Shown: positions 1 to 7,779 of the stretch, one piece after another
Layout of the letters: every line of letters begins with the position of its first letter
Numbering within the stretch: the first letter of the stretch is position 1
Origin: Shinella lacus
GTDB taxonomy: Bacteria; Pseudomonadota; Alphaproteobacteria; Rhizobiales; Rhizobiaceae
Length of the DNA: 64,000 bases
Reading direction: 5' to 3'
Assembly (NCBI RefSeq): GCF_010994755.1
Contig: NZ_WHSB02000003.1
Coordinates: forward strand, 1-64,000
Translations under genes and position numbers: made by a program
The notes under the pieces: generated by a model
Databases searched by the model: none
What the model saw: the letters and a program-made list of their open reading frames with translations, nothing else
Told to the model about the DNA's origin: nothing

Positions 1-622
1 TGAACATCAGCTTGAACTGTTCGAGTTCCTTCGCCAGCACCTTGGCCATCGGCCGGTGCACGCGGCCGTGGAAATCGACGCCGATGCCGATATAGGGGCC
101 GACCGCCTCGCGGATCGTCGCGATGGTCTCGACCGCCTTTTCGACCTTGTCCCAGGTATCGACGATCTGCATCTCCTCGCAGCCATTAAGCTTGATGGCC
201 TTGAAGCCGCGGGCGACCACCTCGCGGGCATTGTTGGCGACGTCGGCAGGACGATCGCCGCCGATCCACGAATAGACCTTGATCTTGTCGCGCACCTGGC
301 CGCCGAGCAGGGCATGGATCGGCTGGCCATAGGCCTTGCCCTTGATGTCCCAGAGCGCCTGGTCGATGCCGGCGAGGGCCGACATGTGGACCGCACCGCC
401 GCGATAGAAGCCGCCGCGGTACATGACCTGCCAATGGTCCTCGATCAGCAGCGGGTCCTTGCCGATAAGATAGTCCGACAGTTCTTCCACGGCCGCCTGC
501 ACGGTCAGCGCGCGGCCTTCCACCACCGGCTCACCCCAGCCGACGATGCCCTCGTCCGTCTCCACCTTCAGGAACAGCCACCGCGGCGGCACGATATAGG
601 TCGTCAGCTTCGTGATCTTCAT
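1..622 (-). CDS. dgoD: D-galactonate dehydratase, 3' end outside window
   Basis: Enolase-superfamily dehydratase that converts D-galactonate to 2-dehydro-3-deoxy-D-galactonate (De Ley-Doudoroff route, cytoplasm). The visible 207 residues are the N-terminal capping domain and the start of the barrel. They follow E. coli DgoD closely from memory: start MKITKLTTY, then [40 protein letters not shown] and [11 protein letters not shown]. The metal-binding carboxylates and the catalytic bases lie beyond the window edge and cannot be checked. A second ATG sits one codon upstream at 625. The gene lies 34 bases downstream of the GntR regulator on the same strand, so the two are probably one transcript, divergent from the sugar ABC operon. 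Confidence 0.88.
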   Translation of the reverse strand, partial: MKITKLTTYIVPPRWLFLKVETDEGIVGWGEPVVEGRALTVQAAVEELSDYLIGKDPLLIEDHWQVMYRGGFYRGGAVHMSALAGIDQALWDIKGKAYGQPIHALLGGQVRDKIKVYSWIGGDRPADVANNAREVVARGFKAIKLNGCEEMQIVDTWDKVEKAVETIATIREAVGPYIGIGVDFHGRVHRPMAKVLAKELEQFKLMF

Positions 623-656
623 CATGATACTCGTCTTGGAAGGGTAAAGGGCGCGG

Positions 657-1436
657 TCATTCGCCGGCGGGCGGATGTTTCCGGATGGCGAGCGCCAGGT
701 CGCGTGCGGCAAGGTCGAGCATGCGGTGGGAGCAGTCGCGCGCCGCCGCCTTGTCGCGCATGCGCAGCGCCTCGACGAGCTGCTTATGGATCTCGACGGC
801 TTCGCCGCGTGCATCCACCGCCTCGTTGGAGGCGTAAAGCGAGAATTCCAGCGCCGCGCGGATGATGCTCGCAAGCTGCATGAAGACCTGGTTGTGGCTG
901 GCCTTCAGCAGGCCGGCGTGGAAGGCGACGTCGGCCTCCGTGAAGCGCGCAACATCGCCCTCGGCGTCGCGCATCTGTTCCCAAGCCCGCTCGATCTCGG
1001 CCACTTCCTGAACCGTCGCGCGCTCGGCGGCGAATTCGGCAGCGAAGGGTTCGATGGCACGGCGTGCGTCGAGCACGCATTTCAACAGGTCGAGTTCGAA
1101 GATGCGCGGCCCGATCCATTCCAGCACCTGCTGGTCGAGGATGTTCCACTCTTCCTTGGCGCAAACCACGGTGCCCACCCGCGAACGCCCGCGCACCAAG
1201 CCCTTGGATTCGAGGATCTTCAGCGATTCGCGGATGACCGTGCGGCTGACGCCGTAGCGCAGGCACAGTTCGTTTTCCGTCGGCAGGAAGCCGCCGACCG
1301 GAAAGACGTCGGCGCAGATATCCGAGGCGATCGCCCGCGTAATGTTTTTCTGCACGCGCGGGCGGCGCACGATCGCCTCGCCTTCGGGCGCGCTCACGCG
1401 TTCATCCTGTTCCTGCACAGCCATTCTCCACCCCAT
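657..1436 (-). CDS. GntR/FadR-family transcriptional regulator
   Basis: Cytoplasmic DNA-binding regulator of 259 residues, the usual length for the FadR group. An N-terminal winged helix (about residues 27-95, with [20 protein letters not shown]) is followed by an all-helical FCD ligand-binding domain (about 105-245). The FCD domain shows the usual Asp/His metal-site pattern in DVAFH and later histidines. DgoR, the galactonate-responsive repressor of E. coli, has this architecture, so galactonate or a related sugar acid is a reasonable ligand guess. The gene is divergent from the AraF-like gene and is followed by the dehydratase, so it probably controls both sides. An alternative ATG lies at 1424; neither start has an ideal ribosome site. 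Confidence 0.88.
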   Translation of the reverse strand: MGWRMAVQEQDERVSAPEGEAIVRRPRVQKNITRAIASDICADVFPVGGFLPTENELCLRYGVSRTVIRESLKILESKGLVRGRSRVGTVVCAKEEWNILDQQVLEWIGPRIFELDLLKCVLDARRAIEPFAAEFAAERATVQEVAEIERAWEQMRDAEGDVARFTEADVAFHAGLLKASHNQVFMQLASIIRAALEFSLYASNEAVDARGEAVEIHKQLVEALRMRDKAAARDCSHRMLDLAARDLALAIRKHPPAGE

Positions 1437-1506
1437 TCCGTCCGCGATGCATATCCCGTTTCCCGCCCGAAGGCGACGACCGGATTCGCGTCATCCCGAT
1501 ACTACT

Positions 1507-1571
1507 ATCATACACTGATATTTAATTCATCATACAAACGCAATTGACGAATATGATGAAAGACATTACAC
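1507..1571 (+). promoter_or_regulatory. Divergent control region with repeated ATCATACA sites
   Basis: The 175-base gap between the GntR gene and the sugar-binding protein gene is AT-rich for this window. ATCATACA occurs at 1507-1514 and again at 1529-1536, exactly 22 bases apart (about two helical turns). A possible sigma-70 promoter for the binding-protein gene follows: TTGACG at 1544-1549 and TTACAC at 1566-1571, spacing 16. The paired sites are a good candidate for the GntR operator. The promoter elements are by eye and the -10 is weak. Confidence 0.45.
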
Positions 1572-1611
1572 CAAAGCCCACTGCAAGCGCAGTTAATTTG
1601 GGAGAGAGACA

Positions 1612-2595
1612 ATGGGCTTTATCAAAGCAGCCATCCTGGCTGGCACCGTCGCCGTGTTCACCGCGACCTCCGCCTTCGCCGCCGACGTAAAGATCGGCTT
1701 CATCGTGAAGCAGCCGGAAGAGCCGTGGTTCCAGGACGAATGGAAGTTCGCCGACGAGGCCGCCAAGGAGAAGGGTTTCACCCTCGTCAAGATCGGCGCG
1801 GAAGACGGCGAGAAGGTTCAGTCGGCCATCGACAATCTCGGCGCACAGGGCGCACAGGGCTTCATCGTCTGCACGCCGGATGTGAAGCTCGGCCCCGGCA
1901 TCATCGCCAAGGCCGCCGCCAACGACCTCAAGCTGATGACTGTCGACGACCGCCTGGTCAATGCCGATGGCAGCCCGATCGAGGACGTGCCGCATATGGG
2001 CATCTCGGCCACCAAGATCGGCGAGGCCGTCGGCCAGACGATCGTCGAGGAAATCAAGAAGCGCGGCTGGGACATGAAGGACGTCGGCGCGATCCGCGTT
2101 TCCTACGACCAGCTGCCGACCGCCGTCGACCGCGTCGATGGTGCGCTCTCCGTGCTGAAGGCCGCCGGCTTCCCGGAAGCCAATATCTTCGACGCCCCGC
2201 AGGCGAAGACCGATACGGAAGCGGCGCTCAACGCCTCGACCGTCGTTCTCAACAAGAATGCCGGCATCAAGCATTGGGTCGCCGTCGGCCTCAATGACGA
2301 AGCCGTGCTCGGCGCGGTGCGCGCGACCGAAAGCGTCGGCATTGCCGCCGACAGCATGATCGGCGTGGGCATCGGCGGTGCGGATTCGGCGATCAACGAG
2401 TTCAAGAAGCCTTCTGCCACCGGCTTCTTCGGCACCGTGATCATCTCGCCGAAGCGTCACGGCTATGAGACCGCGCTCAACATGTATGAGTGGATCGCCA
2501 ACGGCAAGGAGCCGGAAACGCTGATCCTGACCGCCGGCCAGGTCGCGCTGCGCGACAATTACGAGACGGTTCGCAAGGACCTCGGCATCGAATAA
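1612..2595 (+). CDS. Sugar ABC transporter substrate-binding protein, AraF type
   Basis: Periplasmic binding protein of 327 residues with a Sec signal peptide (cleavage probably after TSAFA, residue 23). The mature N-terminus KIGFIVKQPEEPWFQDEWKF matches the start of E. coli L-arabinose-binding protein AraF, as do later stretches such as VDDRLVNA, ATKIGE and KAAGFPEANI. Family knowledge supports L-arabinose, with D-galactose or D-fucose as alternatives. The galactonate dehydratase next door makes galactose plausible too. It is first in an operon with an ATPase and a permease, and a GGGAGAG ribosome site precedes the ATG. Confidence 0.9.
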   Translation: MGFIKAAILAGTVAVFTATSAFAADVKIGFIVKQPEEPWFQDEWKFADEAAKEKGFTLVKIGAEDGEKVQSAIDNLGAQGAQGFIVCTPDVKLGPGIIAKAAANDLKLMTVDDRLVNADGSPIEDVPHMGISATKIGEAVGQTIVEEIKKRGWDMKDVGAIRVSYDQLPTAVDRVDGALSVLKAAGFPEANIFDAPQAKTDTEAALNASTVVLNKNAGIKHWVAVGLNDEAVLGAVRATESVGIAADSMIGVGIGGADSAINEFKKPSATGFFGTVIISPKRHGYETALNMYEWIANGKEPETLILTAGQVALRDNYETVRKDLGIE

Positions 2596-2618
2596 TCATC
2601 CTCCCAAGGTGATGTCAT

Positions 2619-2641
2619 CCCGGCGGCGTGCTGCCGCCGGG
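2619..2641 (+). promoter_or_regulatory. Intercistronic stem-loop after the binding-protein gene
   Basis: A perfect 9-base-pair stem (CCCGGCGGC / GCCGCCGGG) with a 5-base loop lies between the binding-protein and ATPase genes. Only a short T-rich stretch follows, so it is more likely a partial terminator or an mRNA-stabilising hairpin than a full stop. Such hairpins commonly let the binding protein be made in excess. Confidence 0.6.
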
Positions 2642-2661
2642 CCTCTTTGTGGGGTGGAGAG

Positions 2662-4194
2662 ATGCAGGACTTTCTCGAATTCAAGGCGATATCCAAGGGA
2701 TATCCCGGCGTGCAGGCGCTCGCCGACGTTTCCTTCTCGGTGAAGAAGGGCGCGGTGCACGGCCTGATGGGCGAAAACGGCGCGGGCAAATCGACCCTCA
2801 TCCGCGTGCTCTCGGGCGATCAATCCGCCGATACCGGCGAGATCCGGATCGACGGCCAGTTGCAGCACTATCGTTCGGTGCGCGATGCCTTCGATGCGGG
2901 CGTCATCGTGATCCACCAGGAACTCCAGCTCGTGCCCGAGCTGACGGTCGCCGAAAACCTCTGGCTCGGCCGTTTCCCCGGCAAGGCCGGCGTGATCGAC
3001 CGTTCGCGCCTCGTCGGCGTGGTGAAGGAGAAGCTTGCGGAGATCGGCATCGACATCGATCCGACCGCCAAGGTAGCATCGCTTTCGATCGGCGAGCGCC
3101 AGATGGTCGAGATCGCCAAGGCCGTGATGGCCGATGCGCGCGTCATCGCGCTCGACGAGCCGACCTCCTCGCTCTCGTCCCGCGAAAGCGAAATCCTCTT
3201 CACGCTGATCGATCGCCTGCGCGCGCAGGGCAAGGTCATCCTCTACGTCTCCCACCGTCTCGACGAGATCTTTCGCCTCTGCGACAGCCTCACCGTGCTG
3301 CGTGACGGCAAGCTTGCAGCGCATCACCCGGAGATCGCGCAGATCACGCGCGAGCAGATCATCGCCGAAATGGTCGGTCGCGAGATTTCCAACATCTGGG
3401 GTTTTCGCCCGCGCGAACGCGGTGCCGTGCGGCTGGAGGTCAAGGATCTCGCCGGCCGCAAGCTGCGCACGCCGATCAGCTTTTCCGTGCGCCAGGGTGA
3501 AATCCTCGGCTTCTTCGGTCTGATCGGCGCCGGGCGCAGCGAGATGGCGCGCCTGGTCTATGGCGCCGACAGCCGCTCGCAGGGCACCGTCAGCGTCGAT
3601 GGCGCAACCGTCACGCCCGACAGCCCGCCGCACTCCATCCGTTCCGGCATCGTGCTCTGCCCGGAAGACAGAAAATTCGACGGCATCGTGCAGGGCCGCA
3701 ATATCGAGGAGAACATGGCAATCTCCTCGCGCCGCCATTTTTCGCCCTTCGGCATTCTCCAGCCGAAGAAGGAGGCGGAGCTGGCAGACCGTTTCATCGC
3801 GAAACTGCGCGTCCGCACGCCCTCGCGCAAACAGGAGATCGTCAACCTCTCTGGCGGCAACCAGCAGAAGGTCATCCTCGGGCGCTGGCTTTCCGAGCAG
3901 GGCGTGAAAGTCCTCATCATCGACGAGCCGACGCGCGGCATCGACGTCGGCGCCAAGTCGGAAATCTATGAGATCCTTTACGAGCTCGCCGGCCAGGGCA
4001 TGGCGATCGTCGTCATCTCCAGCGAACTGCCGGAGGTGATGGGCATCACCGACCGCATCATGGTCATGTGCCAGGGCCGGGTCGCCGCCGATATCGAGCG
4101 CGCCGATTTCGACGAGCGCCGCATCCTCGCCGCCGCCCTTCCCGACGTGGCGAATGCCAGCGAACTTCCCAACCAGCAGGTCCAGTCACGATGA
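2662..4194 (+). CDS. Sugar ABC transporter ATP-binding protein, AraG type
   Basis: Cytoplasmic ATPase of 510 residues with two tandem nucleotide-binding domains, the layout of the AraG/RbsA/XylG group. The first domain has Walker A GENGAGKST, signature LSIGERQ and Walker B VIALDEP. The second lacks a normal Walker A (GLIGAGRSE) but has signature LSGGNQQK and LIIDEPTRGID, as is typical. The ATG at 2662 is chosen because GGTGGAG lies just upstream; a TTG five codons earlier is possible. The stop overlaps the permease start (ATGA), so the two are translationally coupled. Confidence 0.93.
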   Translation: MQDFLEFKAISKGYPGVQALADVSFSVKKGAVHGLMGENGAGKSTLIRVLSGDQSADTGEIRIDGQLQHYRSVRDAFDAGVIVIHQELQLVPELTVAENLWLGRFPGKAGVIDRSRLVGVVKEKLAEIGIDIDPTAKVASLSIGERQMVEIAKAVMADARVIALDEPTSSLSSRESEILFTLIDRLRAQGKVILYVSHRLDEIFRLCDSLTVLRDGKLAAHHPEIAQITREQIIAEMVGREISNIWGFRPRERGAVRLEVKDLAGRKLRTPISFSVRQGEILGFFGLIGAGRSEMARLVYGADSRSQGTVSVDGATVTPDSPPHSIRSGIVLCPEDRKFDGIVQGRNIEENMAISSRRHFSPFGILQPKKEAELADRFIAKLRVRTPSRKQEIVNLSGGNQQKVILGRWLSEQGVKVLIIDEPTRGIDVGAKSEIYEILYELAGQGMAIVVISSELPEVMGITDRIMVMCQGRVAADIERADFDERRILAAALPDVANASELPNQQVQSR

Positions 4195-5141
4195 CGTCTC
4201 TGAAAAAACTTCTCCTCGGCGAACAGGGTCTGGTCGTCATCTTCGCCATTGCCTTCGCCATCGTGGCGCTGACGGTTCCGAACTTCCTGACCGAGCGCAA
4301 CATGCTCGGCCTCTTACAATCGGTCGTCACCATCGGCATCGTTGCCTGCACGATGATGTTCTGCCTCGCCTCGCGCGATTTCGACCTCTCGGTCGGCTCC
4401 ACCGTCGCCTTTTCCGGCATGGTCGCCGTCATGGCCTCGAACGCCTCGGGTTCGATCATCATCGGCCTCCTCGCGGCGCTGCTGTGCGGCGGCGCCGTCG
4501 GCCTCGTCAATGGCGTGGTGATCGCCCGCTTCCGCATCAATGCGCTGATCACGACGCTCGCCACCATGCAGATTGTGCGCGGCCTAGCGCTGATCGCGTC
4601 TGACGGCCGGGCCGTCGGCATCAACGATCCGGGTTTCTACCAGCTCGCCTTGTCGAAATTCCTTGGCATCCCGACGCCGATCTGCGTGATGGCCGTGTTC
4701 TTCATCATCTTCGGCTTCGTGCTGAACCGCACCGTCTTCGGCAAGAACACGCTGGCGATCGGTGGCAATCCGGAAGCGTCGCGCCTCGCCGGCGTCAATG
4801 TCTCCAACATGCGCATCTGGATCTTCGCGCTTCAGGGCCTCGTCTGCGCCGTGGCCGGCGTGCTGCTCGCCTCGCGCATCACCTCGGGCCAGCCGAATGC
4901 CGCGACGGGCCTCGAACTCTCGGTCATCTCGGCCTGTGTGCTCGGCGGCGTGTCGCTGGCCGGCGGGCGGGCGGCGATGACGGGCGTCATCGTCGGCGTG
5001 CTGATCATGGGCATCGCCGAAAACGTCATGAACCTGCTCAACATTCAGGCCTTCTACCAATATGTCGTGCGCGGCCTGATCCTGCTACTCGCCGTGCTGC
5101 TCGACAACCTGCGCTCGGCCGCTGCCGGCCGGCGGACCTAG
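4191..5141 (+). CDS. Sugar ABC transporter permease, AraH/RbsC type
   Basis: Inner-membrane permease of 316 residues with about eight to ten hydrophobic segments. It has family hallmarks such as SRDFDLSVGSTVAFSGM near residue 64 and GGVSLAGGRAAMTGV near 250. It forms the channel for the sugar bound by the AraF-like protein, driven by the AraG-like ATPase. It starts inside the ATPase stop codon and is the last gene of the operon. Its stop overlaps by four bases the stop of the convergent TetR gene. Confidence 0.93.
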   Translation: MTSLKKLLLGEQGLVVIFAIAFAIVALTVPNFLTERNMLGLLQSVVTIGIVACTMMFCLASRDFDLSVGSTVAFSGMVAVMASNASGSIIIGLLAALLCGGAVGLVNGVVIARFRINALITTLATMQIVRGLALIASDGRAVGINDPGFYQLALSKFLGIPTPICVMAVFFIIFGFVLNRTVFGKNTLAIGGNPEASRLAGVNVSNMRIWIFALQGLVCAVAGVLLASRITSGQPNAATGLELSVISACVLGGVSLAGGRAAMTGVIVGVLIMGIAENVMNLLNIQAFYQYVVRGLILLLAVLLDNLRSAAAGRRT

Positions 5142-5812
5142 CCTAGGAGCGGAAAACTGCCGGGAAAGGCCTCGCGCAGCAGCGTCATGGCCGTCTTTTG
5201 CAGGGCGTCGGAGCGGACCTGGTCGGGATTGAACGTGTCCCAGTACCAGGCGCCCTGCACGAGATAGTTGAGGCCTTCGGCAAGCGTCTCCGTATCGACG
5301 CCCGCATGGCCGCCCTCGCGGGCGACCTCGGCAAGCAGCGCGCGGGTTTCGGCGAGATAGGCGCGGTCGTTGGGCAGGCTGATCTGGCGGTCGAGCTGTA
5401 GGGTCTGCCGGTCGCTGCCGAACAGCACCCAGACGGACACCCAATCCGGATGCCGGCTGCGAAAATGCCGCGCGCAATCGAGCGCCGCGACGATGCGCCC
5501 CGCCGCCGAAAGATCCGGCTGGCGCACGGTCTCCTGCCAGAGGCGGGCGAACTGGTCGTTGAGATATTCCAGAACGGCCCGAAAAAGCTTCTCCTTCGTG
5601 CCGAAATGGAAGACGACCAGCGCATTGGACGAGCCGATCTCGCCGGCGATGCGCTGCATGGTGACCGCTGCCATCCCGTCCTCCGCGATCAGGCGGATGG
5701 TCGTGTCGATGATGCGCTGGGCGCTCGCCTGCCCGCGCAGGTGACGGCGATCGGCCTTGCCGGCCTTGGTGATCGGCGCATCGTCGCTGGGGGCGGCTTT
5801 CGGTGTCTTCAC
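5138..5812 (-). CDS. TetR-family regulator with BetI-like C-terminal domain
   Basis: DNA-binding regulator of 224 residues. The TetR helix-turn-helix lies at about residues 31-75 (RIIDTTIRLIAEDGMAAVTM, then SNALVVFHFGTKEKLF). The C-terminal domain resembles the BetI group (ARHFRSRHPDWVSVWVLF). The start is a GTG at 5812; no convincing ATG lies upstream before the amidase gene, and the first internal ATG would cut the helix-turn-helix. It is 65 bases downstream of the amidase on the same strand, so it probably represses its own operon through the palindrome at 7379-7392. Confidence 0.82.
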   Translation of the reverse strand: MKTPKAAPSDDAPITKAGKADRRHLRGQASAQRIIDTTIRLIAEDGMAAVTMQRIAGEIGSSNALVVFHFGTKEKLFRAVLEYLNDQFARLWQETVRQPDLSAAGRIVAALDCARHFRSRHPDWVSVWVLFGSDRQTLQLDRQISLPNDRAYLAETRALLAEVAREGGHAGVDTETLAEGLNYLVQGAWYWDTFNPDQVRSDALQKTAMTLLREAFPGSFPLLG

Positions 5813-5877
5813 TGCAAGGGTCTCGGATTGCCGGACGGTCCGTCGCCTTATCGGACGACGGACCGCCTGGGTCAACG

Positions 5878-7305
5878 TTACAAGGCCGGGCGGCCCGCCG
5901 CATCGCGATACCAGCCGCCCTGCGCTTCTTCGAAAGCGATCCCGGCGCGAAAAACGTCGGCGTCGCAATAGGTGCGGCCGACGATCTGGATGCCGGTCGG
6001 CACGCCGTTGCCGGCATGGCCGGTGGGCACGGACAGAACGGGGCAGCGGCTCATCATGTTGAAGGGCGTCGTCATCGCCCAGCCGAGCATGGGATGCACC
6101 ACCTTGCCATTGATCTCGACCGTATCCTTGGACTGGTCGAAATCGGCCGGTACGGCGGGCAGCGCATTGGTCGGGCAGACGAGCACGTCGTAGCGCTCCA
6201 GCAGCGGCCCCAGCGTCTGGTACATCTCGCCGATCACCTCCAGGGTCGCGACGAAATCCGTCGATCTGGAAACCCGGCCCCGTTCGGCGAACTGCCGCGC
6301 ATAGGTCGTCATCTCGTCGCCATGCGCGTCGAGCAGTTTCGAGACGTAGCCTCCAAAGAGATGTTGCAGGTAGCCGATGCCGGCATCGAGCACGTTCTGC
6401 TTCCAGCCGAGGTCGACCTCTTCGACCGTCGCGCCGAGCGAACGGAAGACGTCGAGGGCGGCCAGCGTGTTCTTCTGCACATCGGGATCGACCTCGAAGA
6501 AACCGAGATCCATGGAGAAGGCGATCTTCCAGCCCTTGATCGGCTTGTATTCCAGCGGCAGGCGCAGTTTCGGACGAAGCGTCGTGATATCGTGCGGGCT
6601 CGGGCCGGTCATGACGTTCTGCAGCAGGATTGCGTCCTTGACCGTGCGGGCCATCGGGCCGGTGTGGCAGAAGAAATCCAGGTTGAACGGCGGGTCGTCC
6701 GGGTTGCGGCCATAGGGAGGCTTGTAGCCGACGACGCCGCAGGCGGCGGCCGGAATGCGGATCGAGCCGCCGATATCGGAGCCGGTCGCCAGCGAAGACG
6801 TGCCCGCCGCAAGCGACGCGCCGGCGCCGCCGGAAGAGCCGCCGCAGGTGAAATCCGGGTTCCAGGGATTGCGCGTGACGCCCCACAGCCGCGACCAGGT
6901 GGCGCCGGAGCAGCAGAATTCCGGCGTCGCCGTGCGCGCATGCACGATGCCGCCCGCCGCCAGGATGCGCGCATTCATCGTCGAGGTGCGCGTGCTGACA
7001 TGGTCCTTGTGGATCAGCGAGCCCATGGAGCTCGGCTTGCCCTCGATCTCGCTCTCGTCCTTGATGCCGACCGGCAGCCCCTCCAGTGCGCCGGTGCGCG
7101 CGCCGCGGGCATATTTTGCCTCCGCCTTGCGGGCGAGATCCATCGCCTCGTCGAAATGGGTGTAGGTCAGCGCATTGATCGGCGCCTTCACGGCTTCCGC
7201 TCGGCGGATCGTCGCCGCCATCAGGTCGACGGGGGAAAGCTCGCGGCTCTTGAAACGGCGGAGCGCTTCGTGGGCGGGCAGGTAGCATAGATCGAGATCG
7301 CTCAT
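5878..7305 (-). CDS. Amidase (amidase signature family)
   Basis: Amidase of 475 residues that hydrolyses a carboxamide bond; the substrate cannot be told from sequence. The Ser-cisSer-Lys triad is complete: Lys82 in GLPVGIKDE, Ser157 in CGGSSGGAG and Ser181 in GSDIGGSIR. No signal peptide is visible, so it is cytoplasmic. The start at 7305 has a strong GGAGGA ribosome site. It is the first gene of a two-gene operon with the TetR regulator. No dedicated transporter is attached, although the amidohydrolase and Dpp-type cluster lies 10 kb away. Confidence 0.92.
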   Translation of the reverse strand: MSDLDLCYLPAHEALRRFKSRELSPVDLMAATIRRAEAVKAPINALTYTHFDEAMDLARKAEAKYARGARTGALEGLPVGIKDESEIEGKPSSMGSLIHKDHVSTRTSTMNARILAAGGIVHARTATPEFCCSGATWSRLWGVTRNPWNPDFTCGGSSGGAGASLAAGTSSLATGSDIGGSIRIPAAACGVVGYKPPYGRNPDDPPFNLDFFCHTGPMARTVKDAILLQNVMTGPSPHDITTLRPKLRLPLEYKPIKGWKIAFSMDLGFFEVDPDVQKNTLAALDVFRSLGATVEEVDLGWKQNVLDAGIGYLQHLFGGYVSKLLDAHGDEMTTYARQFAERGRVSRSTDFVATLEVIGEMYQTLGPLLERYDVLVCPTNALPAVPADFDQSKDTVEINGKVVHPMLGWAMTTPFNMMSRCPVLSVPTGHAGNGVPTGIQIVGRTYCDADVFRAGIAFEEAQGGWYRDAAGRPAL

Positions 7306-7366
7306 GGGTCCTCCGGTGTGAAATCCTGTCGGCCGCGCGGCTCCTCTCCGGCGACCGATGGGGCAA

Positions 7367-7395
7367 AATAGAAAACAAACTGAATACTCAGTCAA
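7367..7395 (-). promoter_or_regulatory. Amidase promoter with overlapping operator palindrome
   Basis: On the minus strand, TTGACT (7390-7395) and TCTATT (7367-7372) are separated by 17 bases, a good sigma-70 promoter about 60 bases upstream of the amidase start. The inverted repeat ACTGA-N4-TCAGT at 7379-7392 covers the end of the -35 and the spacer, where a repressor would block polymerase. The TetR protein encoded downstream is the obvious candidate. Confidence 0.6.
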
Positions 7396-7520
7396 ATAGT
7401 TTTTGCGCGACGACCGGCCTTTCTCCAACCTCAAAATCCCGCGCAGGCGCCCTGGCCATGTCGGCCATATGAAACTTCAGAGAAAACAAGGACCCCACCC
7501 CGTTTTGGGCAATCCGGATA

Positions 7521-7549
7521 TTGACTTTACTTGGCAGGTCGCATTCCAT
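7521..7549 (+). promoter_or_regulatory. Putative promoter of the small lipoprotein gene
   Basis: TTGACT at 7521-7526 and TTCCAT at 7544-7549 with a 17-base spacer lie 33 bases before the lipoprotein start. The -35 is good and the -10 is poor; it was found by eye. Confidence 0.35.
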
Positions 7550-7581
7550 GAAGATCAGCTAAACCTGAGTGGGGCAGGGTC

Positions 7582-7779
7582 ATGACCAAATTTGTTGCCG
7601 CAAAATGGACTTCACTCGCGGCCATGTTGTCAGCGTCTCTCTTCTTGAGCGGCTGCGAAACAACCGCTGGCAAGCCGACGGTCACGACCGTCAAGTGCAA
7701 ACAAGGCCCCTGTAAAGTCGTGAAGAAAAAGCCCAATCGCGAATTGGCAACGACGACCCGCGGCCGTAGCAATTATTGA
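7582..7779 (+). CDS. Small lipoprotein of unknown function
   Basis: A 65-residue protein with a lipoprotein signal: a basic start, a hydrophobic stretch, and the lipobox LSGC with Cys25 as the lipid-modified residue. The mature part is about 40 residues, basic, with two further cysteines in KCKQGPCKVVKKK and no recognisable domain. The two cysteines could form a disulfide in the periplasm. Its stop overlaps the proposed TTG start of the heparinase-like gene, which suggests coupling, although that start is uncertain. Confidence 0.7.
   Translation: MTKFVAAKWTSLAAMLSASLFLSGCETTAGKPTVTTVKCKQGPCKVVKKKPNRELATTTRGRSNY

Noticed and set aside
5138-7378. A very long minus-strand open frame (over 700 codons) covering the TetR and amidase genes.
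   Set aside because: Only the last 224 codons encode a recognisable protein (TetR). The rest lies antiframe to the amidase, which has a full catalytic triad and a strong ribosome site.
7403-7585. A 60-codon frame upstream of the lipoprotein gene.
   Set aside because: No ribosome site, no hydrophobic or domain pattern, and it overlaps the promoter region.
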